Shown here piece after piece: positions 8,990-19,895 of a stretch of 64,000 nt of DNA. Positions within the stretch are counted from its first letter, which is position 1, and each line of letters opens with the position of its first letter. The notes beneath the pieces were generated by a model. It was not told where the DNA came from. It saw only the letters and a program-made list of their open reading frames with translations, and searched no databases. Source of the stretch: Limnohabitans sp. DM1 (GTDB lineage Bacteria; Pseudomonadota; Gammaproteobacteria; Burkholderiales; Burkholderiaceae_C). Both the position numbers and the translations under genes were made by a program. Location: positions 1 through 64,000 of the forward strand of contig NZ_CXOO01000031.1 of the NCBI RefSeq assembly GCF_001269385.1, in the 5' to 3' direction.

Positions 8990-11577
8990 TGGGGCACCCA
9001 CGCCAAACCGAAGTGTTGATAGAAGATTTTTTTGCACACCTCGACCGCCACCACATAAGTCAAGGTCAAACCGACCAAGCCCCCCATCAGTGAGATCGGC
9101 AACGGCACAAAACCCAACATGGCGCTCCAAGGCCAATACGGCATGCTCAGCGCCACACACAGCACCACTGCACTGCTCACCCACAAGCCCGTGCCGGGTC
9201 GGCTGCGGTAGAACGGCCTTCGCGTTCTGACCACCATGGCGATGACCAATTGCGTCATCAGGGACACCACGAACCAGCCGGTTCTGAATACTTCTGGGGT
9301 TGCCTGAAACACCCACAGCAACACCCCAAACGCCATGAAGTCGAAGGCCGAACTCAGCAATCCGAACACCAGCATGTAGTTGCGAATGAACAGGGTGTCC
9401 CAATGGCGCGGCTGGGCCACCGACTCCGGGTCCACCCGATCCCCGGCAATGGTCGTGGCCGGTATGTCGGCCAGAAAACTGTTGAGCAAAATTTGCGAGG
9501 CCAGCAGCGGCAAGAAGGGCAAGAAAACCGAGGCCACAGCCATGCTGACCATGTTGCCAAAATTGGCACTGATCGTGGTCAGGATGTATTTCAGCGTGTT
9601 GGCAAAGGTCATGCGCCCTTCGTCAATGCCTTCGCACAAGATGTCCAGGTCTTTGCGAAGCAGCACAAAGTCAGCCGCATCCTTGGCCACATCCACGGCC
9701 GTGTCCACCGAAATGCCCACATCGGCTGCATGCAAGGCCAGCGCATCGTTGATGCCATCGCCCATGTAGCCCACCACATGCCCTGTTTTTTGCAACGCCA
9801 AAATGATGCGTTCTTTTTGGTTCGGGTCCACCTCGGCAAACACCGTGGCCTGCCAGGCAATGTGCATCAAGGCTTCATCGCCCACATCGTGCAACTCACG
9901 GCCCGTGACCACCTGAGTCACTGGCAAACCCACCGCCTGCGCCACATGCCGGGCCACCTTGTGGTTGTCACCCGTGATGATCTTGAGCTGCACGCCCCGC
10001 TGCGTCAGATCCCGCAAGGTCTGCTGCACATCTAACTTGGGCGGGTCCATGAACAGCAAAAAACCTTCAAAGTTCAAACCGCTTTCATCGTCCCGTGTGT
10101 AGGGCACGCTTCGCGCATCGATCACCCGCGATGCCACCCCCAAGACCCGAAAGCCCAGCTCACTCCAGCTTTCAAACTGCGCGTCGATGCGCTGCGCCCA
10201 AGCCTCGTCCAACAGCAGCCCTGCGCCCACACTGACGCAACGCCCCAGCACCTTGTCAAGAGCGCCCTTGGTGATCAACGTGCTCACACCGGCCTCATCC
10301 ACCACCACCGACAAACACTTGCGCACGAAGTCGTACGGAATTTCATCGCGCTTATGCACCTGCGCCACATCCAGCTGCGCTTTTTGCAAGGCCGCTGTCA
10401 CTGCCTCATCCAGCGGATTGGCCAGCCCCGACTGAAACTGTGCATTGATCCCTGCCAGCCTGAGCACACGCGCCGAGGCCTGGCCCTGCACATCGAAAGC
10501 GCCGTCCAGCGCGACCACACCTGCCGTCAGGGTGCCGGTCTTGTCCGTGCACAACACGTCCATGGCGCCCAGGTTTTCAATCGAATTGAGACGCCGAACA
10601 ATCACGCCCAGCCGGGCCATGCGCTTGGCCCCATGCGACAAGGTGATGCTGACGATGGCCGGCAAGAGTTCAGGCGTCAGGCCCACTGCAAGCGCCAAAG
10701 CGAACAGCAAAGAATCAATGGGTGGTTTGGCCATGAATACATTGATCGCCAAAACAATCACCACCATCACCACCATGATGCGCGTGAGCAAATAACCAAA
10801 GCGGTGGATGCCCCGCTCGAATTCGGTCATAGGCGGACGCAGCGCCAGCTTGCTCGCGATCTGACCGAACACTGTGGATTTGCCCGTTTGCACCACCAGC
10901 ATGCGCGCGGTGCCACTGCTCACACTGGTGCCCATGAACACCGCATTGCTGCGCTCACTCAAACTGGCTGCCACGTTGACCACCCCGGGCTTTTTTTCCA
11001 CCGGAAAGGTCTCGCCCGTGAGCACCGCCTGGTTGATGAAAAAGTCTTTGGCCTCCAGCACCACCCCGTCTGCGGGAATCAGGCTGCCTGCCGACAGCAA
11101 GACCACGTCGCCTGGAACCACCCTGTCGGAGGGCTGGTTGCGGGCCTGGCCATCGCGCAACACCAGCGAATGAATCTTGACCTGAGTGCGCAGTTTTTCA
11201 ATCGCATTGCCCGCCATGAACTCCTGCCCGAAACCCAGCAAAGTACTGCCCAGCACAATGGCCAGCACCACTGCGGCGTCGATCCACTCGGCGGCAAACA
11301 TCGAGATGACCGATGCCACGATCAAGATCAGGACCAGGGGACTTTTGAATTGACTGAGCAGGAAACCCCAACCTGATGTGCTCGTGGAAGCGGCTAAAGC
11401 ATTGGGGCCTAAGCGATTGAGCGTGGTTTCTGCCTGGCTCTGCTTGAGGCCATTGGACGATGACGACAGCTCTTGCAACAACTTGTCAGTGGGGCAGCTC
11501 CAATATTCGCCATCCACCACGGTCCGGCCGGACAGTGAATCTGTGGGACGCGGGCGAAATCTGTCCAACAACGACAT
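8980..11577 (-). CDS. mgtA: P-type magnesium-translocating ATPase (MgtA/MgtB family)
   Basis: This 865-residue P-type ATPase has the phosphorylation motif DKTGTLT (D345), the TGE loop ([11 protein letters not shown]), the nucleotide-domain motif KGALD and the hinge [11 protein letters not shown]. About ten membrane helices are arranged as in P3B magnesium importers. The N-terminal sequence and C-terminal helices ([17 protein letters not shown]) match MgtA/MgtB rather than calcium or potassium pumps. Expected role: inner-membrane Mg2+ uptake at low magnesium. Upstream are a perfect palindrome (11661-11674) and a mobile repeat (11772-11944). Confidence 0.92.
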   Translation of the reverse strand: MSLLDRFRPRPTDSLSGRTVVDGEYWSCPTDKLLQELSSSSNGLKQSQAETTLNRLGPNALAASTSTSGWGFLLSQFKSPLVLILIVASVISMFAAEWIDAAVVLAIVLGSTLLGFGQEFMAGNAIEKLRTQVKIHSLVLRDGQARNQPSDRVVPGDVVLLSAGSLIPADGVVLEAKDFFINQAVLTGETFPVEKKPGVVNVAASLSERSNAVFMGTSVSSGTARMLVVQTGKSTVFGQIASKLALRPPMTEFERGIHRFGYLLTRIMVVMVVIVLAINVFMAKPPIDSLLFALALAVGLTPELLPAIVSITLSHGAKRMARLGVIVRRLNSIENLGAMDVLCTDKTGTLTAGVVALDGAFDVQGQASARVLRLAGINAQFQSGLANPLDEAVTAALQKAQLDVAQVHKRDEIPYDFVRKCLSVVVDEAGVSTLITKGALDKVLGRCVSVGAGLLLDEAWAQRIDAQFESWSELGFRVLGVASRVIDARSVPYTRDDESGLNFEGFLLFMDPPKLDVQQTLRDLTQRGVQLKIITGDNHKVARHVAQAVGLPVTQVVTGRELHDVGDEALMHIAWQATVFAEVDPNQKERIILALQKTGHVVGYMGDGINDALALHAADVGISVDTAVDVAKDAADFVLLRKDLDILCEGIDEGRMTFANTLKYILTTISANFGNMVSMAVASVFLPFLPLLASQILLNSFLADIPATTIAGDRVDPESVAQPRHWDTLFIRNYMLVFGLLSSAFDFMAFGVLLWVFQATPEVFRTGWFVVSLMTQLVIAMVVRTRRPFYRSRPGTGLWVSSAVVLCVALSMPYWPWSAMLGFVPLPISLMGGLVGLTLTYVVAVEVCKKIFYQHFGLAWVPHQR

Positions 11578-11660
11578 CCATGGACTTTCGGGGCATTGCG
11601 AAGGTGCACCCTAAAGAATGACAGTAATTGAGCTACTGGCCCGCACTGAATTCACCTTTT

Positions 11661-11674
11661 TTGACCCTGGTCAA
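11661..11674. promoter_or_regulatory. Perfect palindrome upstream of mgtA, operator candidate
   Basis: TTGACCCTGGTCAA is an exact inverted repeat (6-base arms, 2-base centre) about 85 bases before the mgtA start. On the minus strand its TTGACC could also act as a -35 element. No matching regulator is encoded next to it, so its function is inferred from position and symmetry only. Confidence 0.35.
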
Positions 11675-11771
11675 CCCCTTCCCATAAGTCCCCAAGGAAG
11701 CTGGTTTTACGGATCTTGGGGCTTGGGTTCAAATGACATGACTTTTTCTTGCGAACAACAGCGTATTTCCT

Positions 11772-11944
11772 TATAGATTCGGCCCGATGAAGTCTGAGCC
11801 GTGTTGCCAGTTGGGAGGAGTTTGTGGGAGCTTCCAGCCAAGCGAAAAGCCAGTGGTCCACAAGCGTCTGATCGCCAGCAGGGCCAGCTCCCACAAGGTG
11901 CAAGATTGAAGTCACCCTGCACACTTCACAGGGCCGGATCAATA
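11772..11944 (+). mobile_element. MITE-like element, copy 1 (TA-flanked, inverted-repeat ends)
   Basis: A 169-bp core (11774-11942) is bounded by TA on both sides. The ends are imperfect inverted repeats: the left reads TAGATTCGGCCCGATGAAGT, and the reverse complement of the right end matches it at 16 of 20 positions. Inside is a perfect 11-bp inverted repeat (TTGTGGGAGCT at 11822-11832, AGCTCCCACAA at 11886-11896). A close copy lies at 38496-38672 in the same orientation. No transposase is encoded, so it is non-autonomous. It sits between the 3' end of aspS and the promoter region of mgtA. Short open frames across it are not credible proteins. Confidence 0.8.
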
Positions 11945-12026
11945 GATGCCTGGGTCACGGGCCCACATGACCGTTTGCGTGCTCACTGTGTGCGCGTATG
12001 GACTCATCGTCTTGATTATTCAATTG

Positions 12027-12055
12027 AAAAAAGCGCTGAATTCAGCGCTTTTTTT
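12027..12055. terminator. Bidirectional rho-independent terminator after aspS
   Basis: A perfect palindrome (AGCGCTGAATTCAGCGCT) is flanked by A-runs and T-runs, so it forms a stem followed by uridines on both strands. It lies 22 bases past the aspS stop. Confidence 0.85.
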
Positions 12056-12076
12056 GTGGGTGATCCTCCGCGGGAA

Positions 12077-13891
12077 TCAAGCCGCCTTGACAGCGTCAGG
12101 GTTGCGCAAACGGATGTGCAATTCGCGCAACTGCTTTTCGTCCACCACGCTGGGCGCCTGGGTGAGCAAGCACTGGGCACGTTGGGTTTTGGGGAAGGCG
12201 ATCACGTCGCGGATCGACTCGGCGCCGGTCATGAGCGTGACGATGCGGTCCAGGCCGAAGGCCAGGCCGCCGTGCGGTGGCGCGCCATATTGCAGCGCGT
12301 CGAGCAGGAAGCCAAACTTGAGCTGGGCTTCTTCGGGCGTGATTTTGAGCGCGTCAAACACTTTTTGCTGCACGTCGGCGCGGTGGATACGCACCGAACC
12401 ACCGCCCATTTCCCAGCCGTTGAGCACCATGTCGTAACCCTTGGAGATGCACTTCTCGGGCGCGGTGACCATCCAGTCTTCGTGGCCGTCTTTGGGCGCG
12501 GTGAAGGGGTGGTGCACGGCGGTGTAACGCTGGCTTTCGTCGTCGAACTCGAACATGGGAAAGTCGACCACCCACATGGGGGCCCAACGGTCTTCGAACA
12601 AACCGTTCTTTTTGCCGAACTCGCTGTGGCCAATCTTGATGCGCAAGGCACCGATAGCATCGTTGACGATCTTGGCTTTGTCGGCACCGAAGAAAATCAG
12701 GTCGCCGTTTTGTGCACCCGAACGCTCAAGCACAGCCGTCAAGGCCGCGTCATGGATGTTTTTGACGATGGGCGACTGCAGTCCATCACGGCCTTTGGAC
12801 AGGTCGTTGACGCGGATGTAGGCCAGGCCCTTGGCACCGTAGATCTTGACGAACTCGGTATAGGCATCGATCTCGCCACGGCTGATGCCGCCGCCCTCGA
12901 CCGAGCCACCCGGCACGCGCAGGGCCACCACGCGGCCGCCCTTCATGTTGGCCGCACCGGAGAACACTTTGAAGTCCACATCGCCCATGACATCGGTCAC
13001 TTCGGTGAACTGCAGTTTCACGCGCAGATCGGGCTTGTCCGAGCCGTAGAGGTGCATCGCGTCCTGGTAGGTCATGACCGGGAAATCGCCCAGGTCCACG
13101 CCAATGGTTTTCTGGAACACGCGTTTGATCATGCCCTGGAACATGTCGCGAATTTCTTCTTCGGTCAGGAACGATGTTTCGATATCGATCTGGGTGAATT
13201 CGGGCTGGCGGTCAGCGCGAAGGTCTTCGTCGCGGAAGCACTTGGTGATCTGGTAGTAACGGTCATAACCCGCCACCATCAAGAGCTGCTTGAACAGCTG
13301 GGGCGACTGAGGCAAGGCAAAAAACTGACCATCGTGCACTCGGCTGGGCACCAGGTAGTCGCGCGCGCCTTCGGGCGTGCTCTTGGTGAGCATCGGGGTT
13401 TCAATGTCCACAAAACCGTTTTCGTCGAGGTACTTGCGCACTTCCATGGCCACTTTATAGCGCAGCATCAGGTTGTTTTGCATGTAAGGGCGGCGCAGGT
13501 CCAGCACGCGGTGGGTCAGGCGGGTCGTCTCCGACAGGTTGTCTTCGTCGATCTGAAAAGGAGGCGTGACGGATGCATTGAGCACAATCAGCTCGTGGCA
13601 CAGCACTTCGATCTTGCCGCTTTTGAGGTTGTCGTTGGTGGTGCCGTCTGGACGGGCACGGACCACGCCTTTGATCTGCACGCAAAATTCGTTGCGCACG
13701 TCTTCGGCCACTTTGAACATCTCTGGACGGTCGGGGTCGCACACCACTTGCACATAGCCTTCACGGTCGCGCAGGTCGATGAAGATCACGCCGCCGTGGT
13801 CACGGCGACGGTTGACCCAGCCGCACAGGCTCACGGATTGGCCAGTCAGGGCTTCGGTCACCAGACCGCAATAGTGGGAACGCATGGACAT
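12077..13891 (-). CDS. aspS: Aspartyl-tRNA synthetase
   Basis: This 604-residue class II synthetase charges tRNA-Asp. It has the N-terminal OB-fold anticodon-binding part ([18 protein letters not shown]), motif 2 ([18 protein letters not shown]), a bacterial GAD insertion in the middle and motif 3 ([10 protein letters not shown]) near the C-terminus. The start at 13891 (MSMRSHYCG) matches usual family length; the 19 residues upstream are not conserved. It is the last gene of an apparent fmdB-DUF502-aspS operon, and a strong terminator follows. Sequence alone does not show whether it also charges tRNA-Asn. Confidence 0.97.
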   Translation of the reverse strand: MSMRSHYCGLVTEALTGQSVSLCGWVNRRRDHGGVIFIDLRDREGYVQVVCDPDRPEMFKVAEDVRNEFCVQIKGVVRARPDGTTNDNLKSGKIEVLCHELIVLNASVTPPFQIDEDNLSETTRLTHRVLDLRRPYMQNNLMLRYKVAMEVRKYLDENGFVDIETPMLTKSTPEGARDYLVPSRVHDGQFFALPQSPQLFKQLLMVAGYDRYYQITKCFRDEDLRADRQPEFTQIDIETSFLTEEEIRDMFQGMIKRVFQKTIGVDLGDFPVMTYQDAMHLYGSDKPDLRVKLQFTEVTDVMGDVDFKVFSGAANMKGGRVVALRVPGGSVEGGGISRGEIDAYTEFVKIYGAKGLAYIRVNDLSKGRDGLQSPIVKNIHDAALTAVLERSGAQNGDLIFFGADKAKIVNDAIGALRIKIGHSEFGKKNGLFEDRWAPMWVVDFPMFEFDDESQRYTAVHHPFTAPKDGHEDWMVTAPEKCISKGYDMVLNGWEMGGGSVRIHRADVQQKVFDALKITPEEAQLKFGFLLDALQYGAPPHGGLAFGLDRIVTLMTGAESIRDVIAFPKTQRAQCLLTQAPSVVDEKQLRELHIRLRNPDAVKAA

Positions 13892-13951
13892 GTTGTTGGT
13901 CTTTCTAAATTCGGAAATTGACGGGCGAGTGATTCGCACGGCACACAAGGT

Positions 13952-14629
13952 TTATTGAGGGGTTGCGGGTGCGGCCAGTGGCAGTTGTTCGGGACCACCG
14001 GGCACCACCACCCCCATGGAGATGATGTATTTCAAGGCGTCATCGACCGTCATGTCGAGCTCGATCACGTCGGCTTTGGGCATCATCAAAAAGAAGCCTG
14101 AGGTCGGGTTGGGTGTGGTGGGCACATACACGCTGACCAAGGGCTGGTCGAAATGCCGGGCCACGACACCACCGGGCGTGCCTGTCAAAAAGGCAATGGT
14201 CCATGAACCTTCGCGTGGATACTGCACCAGCAGGGCTTTGGAAAACGCATGACCACTGCCCGAAAACAAAGTGTCGGCCACCTGTTTGACGCTGGTGTAG
14301 ATGCTGCGCACCACAGGGATGCGGTTCATCAAATTGTCCCACTGACGAAACAACCACTGACCAAACATATTGGCCACAAAGACACCGGTGGAAAAAATGA
14401 CCAGGGCCACCAGGATCACACCCAGACCGGGCACACCCCGCAGGTAATCGGCCAGCGCATGCATGCCAGGGATGAGCGTGTCGGCTGCATGCAAGACCGC
14501 CAGAAAAATACTGTCCAGCAAGCCCACCAGCCAGGTCAGCACCCAGACGGTGATACCCATGGGCAACCACACCAGCAGGCCGGTGATGAAGTACTGTTTG
14601 AAGCTGCGTTGTTTCATGGGGTGGGGCAA
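13952..14629 (-). CDS. DUF502 membrane protein
   Basis: This 225-residue protein has two N-terminal membrane segments (about 15-38 and 70-92) and a soluble C-terminal domain with the DUF502 signature (NRIPVVRSIYTSVKQVADTL; VYVPTTPNPTSGFFLM). Biochemical function is not established. It lies between fmdB and aspS, a common order in Burkholderiales. The start could be residue 1 or 5. Confidence 0.88.
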   Translation of the reverse strand: MPHPMKQRSFKQYFITGLLVWLPMGITVWVLTWLVGLLDSIFLAVLHAADTLIPGMHALADYLRGVPGLGVILVALVIFSTGVFVANMFGQWLFRQWDNLMNRIPVVRSIYTSVKQVADTLFSGSGHAFSKALLVQYPREGSWTIAFLTGTPGGVVARHFDQPLVSVYVPTTPNPTSGFFLMMPKADVIELDMTVDDALKYIISMGVVVPGGPEQLPLAAPATPQ

Positions 14630-14654
14630 TCGGTGAAGTCAGCGTTCAGAATAA

Positions 14655-14978
14655 TCAATGGCAGGCGCACGAAGCGGCGCAGCCTGCGGCGCTGGCCGTT
14701 GCGGCAGGCGCTGCAGTGTCGCTGGCTGGAGCTGGTGACGGTGCGGCGACAGCATCTGCTGCGGTGCCCGCTGCGGCAGGCACTGCGGCTGCTCCGCCGC
14801 CCTTGAAGTCAGTGGCATACCAGCCTGTGCCCTTGAGCTGGAAACCCGGGGCGGTGAGCTGTTTGTTGAATTTGGGAGCGCCGCAAGCGGGGCAATCGGT
14901 CAATGGATCGTCGCTCATTTTTTGCAGAACATCCTTGGCATGGCCGCAGGCGTCGCATTTGTAGGCGTAAATGGGCAT
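14655..14978 (-). CDS. FmdB-family zinc-ribbon protein
   Basis: The protein (107 residues) starts MPIYAYKCDACG and carries two CxxC knuckles (CDAC and CPAC) of the FmdB zinc ribbon, followed by a low-complexity Ala/Pro tail ending in a Cys-rich CAASCACH. The ATG at 14978 has AAAGG about 8 bases upstream; the longer frame to 15041 lacks family similarity. The family is often linked to regulation, but no role is proven. It is first in the operon with DUF502 and aspS. Confidence 0.88.
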   Translation of the reverse strand: MPIYAYKCDACGHAKDVLQKMSDDPLTDCPACGAPKFNKQLTAPGFQLKGTGWYATDFKGGGAAAVPAAAGTAADAVAAPSPAPASDTAAPAATASAAGCAASCACH

Positions 14979-15015
14979 GTGAAGAGCCTTTGAAGGTGAT
15001 GCAAGAAAACCTTCA

Positions 15016-15021
15016 ATTATA
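15016..15021 (-). promoter_or_regulatory. -10 box (TATAAT) for fmdB-DUF502-aspS
   Basis: The minus strand shows an exact TATAAT about 38 bases before the fmdB start. The matching -35 is weak (GGCTTG at 17-base spacing). Position and consensus fit the operon promoter. Confidence 0.5.
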
Positions 15022-15167
15022 GGCTTGGCATCGCCCTTCAAGCCCCAAGACCCAAGGCAACACCCCAGCGCTGGCCCGGCCTCACGGCTTGGGTTGTGGC
15101 CAAGGGGCCTTGTCGGCCGATGGCCAAAATGTCCGCGCTGGCCACAGAGGCCACTGCGGCCGCGGCT

Positions 15168-16649
15168 TCAGCGGCTGGAGGTGTCCCGGGCGGCGTGGTC
15201 CAAGGCGCTGGCCATGGACTGACCCCGGTTGGTGATCACGCTCGGTGCCAAAGAGCCCAGCAGCATGCCCACGATGGACGCCATCAGGCCGAGCAAGTTG
15301 GCCGGCACCAGGGTTTCGGGAGCCAGGAAGTTGAACACCAGCCAGGTGCCCACGCCCAACACCACCGAAAACAAGGCCCCCTGGGTGTTGGCCCGCCGCC
15401 AGAAGGCTCCGGCCACCAGCGGCACAAAGGCTCCGGTCAAGGTGACGTTGTAGGCGTTTTGCACCATCTCGTACATGGTGCTGGTGCTGTTGAGGGCAAA
15501 CAACAGGGCAAACGAGGTGAAAGTGACCAAAATGACGCGCAGCAGCAGCAAGAACTGGCGGTCGCTCATGTGGGGCACAAAAGGCTTGAGCACGTTCTCG
15601 GTAAAGGTAGCGGTGGGGGCCAACAAGGCACCGCTGGCGGTCGACAAAATGGCCGACAACAAAGCACCAAAGAACAAAATCTGCGCCCACATGGGCATCT
15701 TGCCCAGCACCAGATCGGGCAGGATGCGCTGGATGGTCCGGGCGTCTTCCGACTCGAACAAGGCTTTGAGCTCGGGATGGGCGATCAGGGCCGCATAAGC
15801 GATGTACAGCGGAATGAAAGCGATCACAAAGTACATCAAGGCCCCAATGACGGTGCCGCGCACGGCAGTTTTTTCGTCCTTGGCGCTGGTCATGCGCTGA
15901 AACACGTCCTGCTGCGGAATGGAGCCAAAGGCAAAGGCGAAGAAAGCACCCGCCATGGCCCACCAGGCGGCGGCGTCCATATCAACCGGGAACATGTCGA
16001 ACTTGCCGTCGGCCGCCGCTTGCGCCACCACCTTCTCAAAGCCGCCCGCATTGCCGCCCACCAAGGTGGCCACGAGGACCAGGCCCACCACGATCACCAC
16101 GGTCTGGAACAAATCGGTGAAAGCGACCGACCACATGCCGCCAAACACGGTGTAGACCAGCACCACGGCGGCGCCCATCATGATGGCGTAGTTCAGATCA
16201 ATCGCCCCGGACGAGAGCACATGAATGACCAAGCCCAGCGCCGTCAATTGCGCAGAGGTCCAGCCCAGGTAAGACAACACAATCGCCACACTGGTCAGCA
16301 CCTCCACCGACTTGCCGTAGCGCACCTTGTAGAAGTCGCCAATGGTGAGCAGGTTCAGGCGGTAAAACAGCTTGGCAAACAGCAAAGCCGCCAGCACCAG
16401 GCAAACCGTGGCACCAAAGGGGTCACCGGGGATGCCATTGAGGCCATCCTTGGCAAAGGTGGCCGACACCGACAGGACCGTCTCGGCCCCGAACCATGTG
16501 GCAAAGACGGTGGCCACGTTCATGTACAGCGGCAAACTTCGGCCCGCCACCAGATAGTCCTTGGCCCCATGGACCCGGCGTGCAGCCAACAAACCAATGC
16601 TGATGGTCACGGCCAAGTAAGCGATCACAAAAGTCAACAGCACCTTCAT
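15168..16649 (-). CDS. Sodium:solute symporter (SSS family)
   Basis: This 493-residue integral membrane protein has about 13 predicted helices and the SSS family pattern: an N-terminal GAKDYLVAGRSLPL segment after the first helix, ATWFGAETVLSVSA, and GGMWSVAFTDLFQTVVIVVG in the middle. It resembles the PanF/PutP-type branch, but the solute cannot be assigned from sequence. It starts 18 bases after the ubiB stop and may be transcribed with ubiJ-ubiB. Confidence 0.88.
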   Translation of the reverse strand: MKVLLTFVIAYLAVTISIGLLAARRVHGAKDYLVAGRSLPLYMNVATVFATWFGAETVLSVSATFAKDGLNGIPGDPFGATVCLVLAALLFAKLFYRLNLLTIGDFYKVRYGKSVEVLTSVAIVLSYLGWTSAQLTALGLVIHVLSSGAIDLNYAIMMGAAVVLVYTVFGGMWSVAFTDLFQTVVIVVGLVLVATLVGGNAGGFEKVVAQAAADGKFDMFPVDMDAAAWWAMAGAFFAFAFGSIPQQDVFQRMTSAKDEKTAVRGTVIGALMYFVIAFIPLYIAYAALIAHPELKALFESEDARTIQRILPDLVLGKMPMWAQILFFGALLSAILSTASGALLAPTATFTENVLKPFVPHMSDRQFLLLLRVILVTFTSFALLFALNSTSTMYEMVQNAYNVTLTGAFVPLVAGAFWRRANTQGALFSVVLGVGTWLVFNFLAPETLVPANLLGLMASIVGMLLGSLAPSVITNRGQSMASALDHAARDTSSR

Positions 16650-16667
16650 ACCCTCCAGAATTCAGGC

Positions 16668-18236
16668 TTAGTAAATCAGTTGCAGGTGCATGCCCACCTG
16701 CAAAACGAGCAAGGAAACTACAAAGCCCAGTCCGGCGTAAATCAGGGTTTGCAGCAATCTGTTGGTGCGCCTCTGCTCTGCCAACAACTGATCAAGCTGT
16801 TTTGCATCACCTTGACGTGGCTGCTTGAGGTAGTCGTGCAACAAGCGCGGCAATTGTGGCAGCAATTTGGCGTAATGCGGCGCTTGCGCCTTGAGCTCTT
16901 CCCACAGCTTTTTGGGGCCGATCTGGTCAAGCATCCATTTTTCAAGGAATGGCTTGGCGGTGCTCCACAGGTCGAGTTCCGGGTCGAGCTGCCGGCCCAG
17001 TCCTTCAATGTTGAGCAAGGTCTTTTGTAAGAGCACCAGCTGCGGCTGAATCTCGACCTGGAAACGGCGCGAGGTCTGAAACAGCCTCATGAGCACCATG
17101 CCCAGAGAGATTTCTTTCAAGGGCCGGTCGAAGTAAGGCTCGCAGACAGCGCGAATGGCCGACTCCAGCTCATCCACCCGCGTGTCGGGCGGCACCCAGC
17201 CGGACTCGATGTGCAGCTCGGCCACGCGCTTGTAGTCGCGGCGAAAAAAGGCCGTGAAGTTTTGCGCCAGATATTCTTTGTCGTACTCGGTCAAAGTACC
17301 GACGATGCCAAAGTCCAGCGAGATGTAGCGACCAAAACTCTCTGGGTCAAGGCTGACCTGGATGTTGCCCGGGTGCATGTCCGCATGGAAAAAACCATCA
17401 CGAAAGACTTGCGTGAAAAACAGGGTCACACCGTCTCGCGCCAACTTGGGGATGTCCACCCCGGCTTCGCGCAGGCGATCCACATGGCTGATGGGCACGC
17501 CATGCATGCGCTCCATCACCAGCACTTCGTTGTGGCAGTAATCCCAGATCATCTCGGGAATCAGCACCAGATCGAGGCCTTCCATATTGCGGCGCAGTTG
17601 CGCAGCATTCGACGCTTCGCGCACCAGGTCCAGCTCATCGTTGAGGTACTTGTCAAACTCGGCCACGACCTCGCGGGGCTTAAGGCGCTTGCCATCTGCG
17701 CTCAGGTTCTCGACCCAGCCGGCCATCATGCGCATGAGGCTCAGGTCTTTCTGGATGACGGGAAGCATGCCCGGACGCAAAACCTTGACCGCCACTTCAC
17801 GCAGTTCGCCCGTTTTGCTGCGCAAGGTCGCAAAGTGCACCTGCGCAATGGAGGCGCTGGCCACTGGCTGGCGCTCAAACGACTCGAAGATGGTGTCCAC
17901 CGGTTTGTGAAAGGCCCGCTCTATCGTGTCTACCGCGATGTCCGAGCTGAATGGCGGCACCCTGTCTTGCAGCTTGGCCAGCTCTTCGGCGATGTCCAAT
18001 GGAAGCAGGTCGCGGCGGGTAGACAGCACCTGTCCGAACTTGACAAAGATGGGACCCAAGCGCTCGAGTGCTTCGCGCAAGCGGACAGCACGGGGTGACC
18101 TCAGATCGCGCCCCACCGACAAGATGCGGGCCAGCAGGCGAATCCAAGGCTTTTGAAAACTGGAAAGCACCAACTCGTCCAAGCCATAACGCAGAACGAT
18201 GAAGACGATGAATGCACCGCGACCCAAGCGGCTCAT
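16668..18236 (-). CDS. ubiB: UbiB, ubiquinone biosynthesis atypical kinase/ATPase
   Basis: This 522-residue member of the UbiB/ADCK family has the KxGQ motif ([16 protein letters not shown]), the Ala-rich loop (ASASIAQVH), the VAVKVLRPG lysine strand, the catalytic HADMHPGN and the LDFGIVG metal motif, then a C-terminal membrane hairpin (about 495-518). It supports late ubiquinone biosynthesis at the inner membrane. It overlaps ubiJ by 4 bases. Confidence 0.95.
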   Translation of the reverse strand: MSRLGRGAFIVFIVLRYGLDELVLSSFQKPWIRLLARILSVGRDLRSPRAVRLREALERLGPIFVKFGQVLSTRRDLLPLDIAEELAKLQDRVPPFSSDIAVDTIERAFHKPVDTIFESFERQPVASASIAQVHFATLRSKTGELREVAVKVLRPGMLPVIQKDLSLMRMMAGWVENLSADGKRLKPREVVAEFDKYLNDELDLVREASNAAQLRRNMEGLDLVLIPEMIWDYCHNEVLVMERMHGVPISHVDRLREAGVDIPKLARDGVTLFFTQVFRDGFFHADMHPGNIQVSLDPESFGRYISLDFGIVGTLTEYDKEYLAQNFTAFFRRDYKRVAELHIESGWVPPDTRVDELESAIRAVCEPYFDRPLKEISLGMVLMRLFQTSRRFQVEIQPQLVLLQKTLLNIEGLGRQLDPELDLWSTAKPFLEKWMLDQIGPKKLWEELKAQAPHYAKLLPQLPRLLHDYLKQPRQGDAKQLDQLLAEQRRTNRLLQTLIYAGLGFVVSLLVLQVGMHLQLIY

Positions 18237-18829
18237 GTTGCGCTACCAAAGGTGTTTGCAAGCTGACCCGAAAAGGCCTTGCCATCAGCGCCTGAACCCT
18301 CTGAACGCGATGCGACGAAACCGCGTAAACCTTCAAAAGCTTTGCGTGCAGCCTCTGCCAAGGTGTGGGCTGCAGCATCACCCACCAGACGTGCCAAATC
18401 TTCCTCGGCGTCCCAGCGCACATGGTCAATCAGCCAATTGATTTCGGCAGCCAATTGCACATCGCCTTCGATGCGGACCTTGGGTTTGTTGCCTTGTGCC
18501 AGGGCGGAAGCCAAAGAAAAAGGCGAGGTTTCGACCACAGTCAGTCTCAGGTCAAACCCCTCGAATCGGCCTCGTTCCAGCAAACCCGCAGGCGTTGGAG
18601 TCAACAGCAGCAGCAAGCGGTCCCAAACAAACTCGATGCGTTGGCTTTTTTGACGGGCCAAGCGTGCCATGGCTTCCGGTTCACTTTGCAGAACATGGTT
18701 CAAAAACAAAACGAGACGGTTGACCGTCTCATCGACGGCCCAAGCTGGTGGCTGAAAATGAGCGGCCAAGTCGTTGGCCAGTTGAGGCAGCGCCTGAGCG
18801 GCCCAAGAAAAAGGGGACTGTTTTGACAT
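18233..18829 (-). CDS. ubiJ: UbiJ-like ubiquinone biosynthesis accessory protein
   Basis: This 198-residue protein has an N-terminal SCP2-like lipid-binding part ([52 protein letters not shown]) and a helical C-terminus, as in UbiJ. UbiJ binds ubiquinone precursors and belongs to the soluble Ubi complex. Coupling to ubiB and proximity to ubiE support the call. Confidence 0.88.
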   Translation of the reverse strand: MSKQSPFSWAAQALPQLANDLAAHFQPPAWAVDETVNRLVLFLNHVLQSEPEAMARLARQKSQRIEFVWDRLLLLLTPTPAGLLERGRFEGFDLRLTVVETSPFSLASALAQGNKPKVRIEGDVQLAAEINWLIDHVRWDAEEDLARLVGDAAAHTLAEAARKAFEGLRGFVASRSEGSGADGKAFSGQLANTFGSAT

Positions 18830-18876
18830 AGTCCCCGATTATTCCCGAAAGAAGGAGCCCACCAAGGGCCACGTCT

Positions 18877-19857
18877 TTATTGAAGCGCTTGCACGCCCGC
18901 CACCAGCCAACCACCGCCCTGTTTAGACTTGGTCATATTCCAGACTTCGCGGAATGGGCTTGGGCCTGCCGATGCATCTTCACGGATCATGCCGTTGAAC
19001 TCGACACTGGCCAGGTAAGCTTCGGCTTGCTCTTCAATACCCAGCAACTGAGCATCCAACATGACCACTTCAGTCTTGTTGGGCTGACCTGGGAACTGGG
19101 CTTCGCGTTCAGCCAACTGACTTCGAATTTCAACCACCATGGCGTCTGTCATCATGGCGCGCAGTGCGCCAATGTCAGATCGGTCCCAAGCGTCTTGCAA
19201 AGTCACAAAGTTGCGTTTGGCAGCAGTGACAAAGCCCTCGACATCAAAACCAGCGGGAATGCCCCAAGTCTGCGAACCGCCCAATGCGGCACCAATCATG
19301 GAACCGCTGGTTTGCGTGGCAGCCGAACTGTCAAAACGGGTGTTTTGACCCTCCCAAGGCCGAGCAGATGCATCGTTACCCACATTTTGAGGGCTGTATT
19401 GCTTGAGTGAAGCGGGGTTATCAGCGGAAGCGCCTGCACCCTGATAGGCCAGACCACCCGTCTGGGCAGCACCACCACGTCGGGCACGCATGATCATGCC
19501 GATCACAGCCAACACGGCCACACCAATCAACAAGGCCATCAAGATATTGCCAAAGGCTGCACCCAAGCCTAAAGAACTGGCCAGCCAGGCCAGGCCCAGG
19601 CCAGCAGCCAAACCACCCAACATGGCACCCCATGGTTTCTTGGGGGCAGCAGCTGGTGCTGCTGCAGGCTTGGCAGCATTGGTGGGCGCAGCACTTTGAG
19701 CCGGTGCACTGGGAGTTTGTGGCGCAGCCTCACGTTTGGTGACCTGGCTCGATTGCTGACCAACAGATTTACCGCCACCCATGCGGCGAGCCGCTTCGGC
19801 ATTGAGACTACCCAAGGCCAAAACGCCCGCGAGCATCAGTGTCATCAACTTATTCAT
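18877..19857 (-). CDS. Tim44-like domain protein
   Basis: This 326-residue protein has an N-terminal signal or anchor (MNKLMTLMLAGVLALGSLNA), a Pro/Ala-rich linker (about 45-75), two membrane segments (about 78-125) and a C-terminal Tim44-like domain (about 210-326; FVTAAKRNFVTLQDAWDRSD). Such proteins sit beside ubi genes in many Burkholderiales; whether this one acts in ubiquinone synthesis is not shown. It lies between ubiE and ubiJ on the same strand. Confidence 0.85.
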   Translation of the reverse strand: MNKLMTLMLAGVLALGSLNAEAARRMGGGKSVGQQSSQVTKREAAPQTPSAPAQSAAPTNAAKPAAAPAAAPKKPWGAMLGGLAAGLGLAWLASSLGLGAAFGNILMALLIGVAVLAVIGMIMRARRGGAAQTGGLAYQGAGASADNPASLKQYSPQNVGNDASARPWEGQNTRFDSSAATQTSGSMIGAALGGSQTWGIPAGFDVEGFVTAAKRNFVTLQDAWDRSDIGALRAMMTDAMVVEIRSQLAEREAQFPGQPNKTEVVMLDAQLLGIEEQAEAYLASVEFNGMIREDASAGPSPFREVWNMTKSKQGGGWLVAGVQALQ

Positions 19858-19895
19858 GGAGTCTCCAACTCAAATCAAAACTCAGTTTTCAGGCA

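Noticed and set aside
10740-10790. CACCAT-like simple repeat
   Set aside because: It is coding sequence for a Val/Met-rich membrane helix of the magnesium ATPase, not an independent repeat.
11652-11942. Minus-strand peptides over both MITE copies (IRPCEVC...LHLVGA...PAGDQTLVDH)
   Set aside because: The similarity between the two only reflects the repeated DNA; both frames lack ribosome sites and run into different flanking sequence.
11801-13921. 706-codon open frame on the plus strand
   Set aside because: Antisense to aspS, whose motifs are complete; the composition is that of a shadow frame.
15096-17030. 644-codon open frame on the plus strand
   Set aside because: Antisense to the symporter and ubiB; no recognisable sequence.
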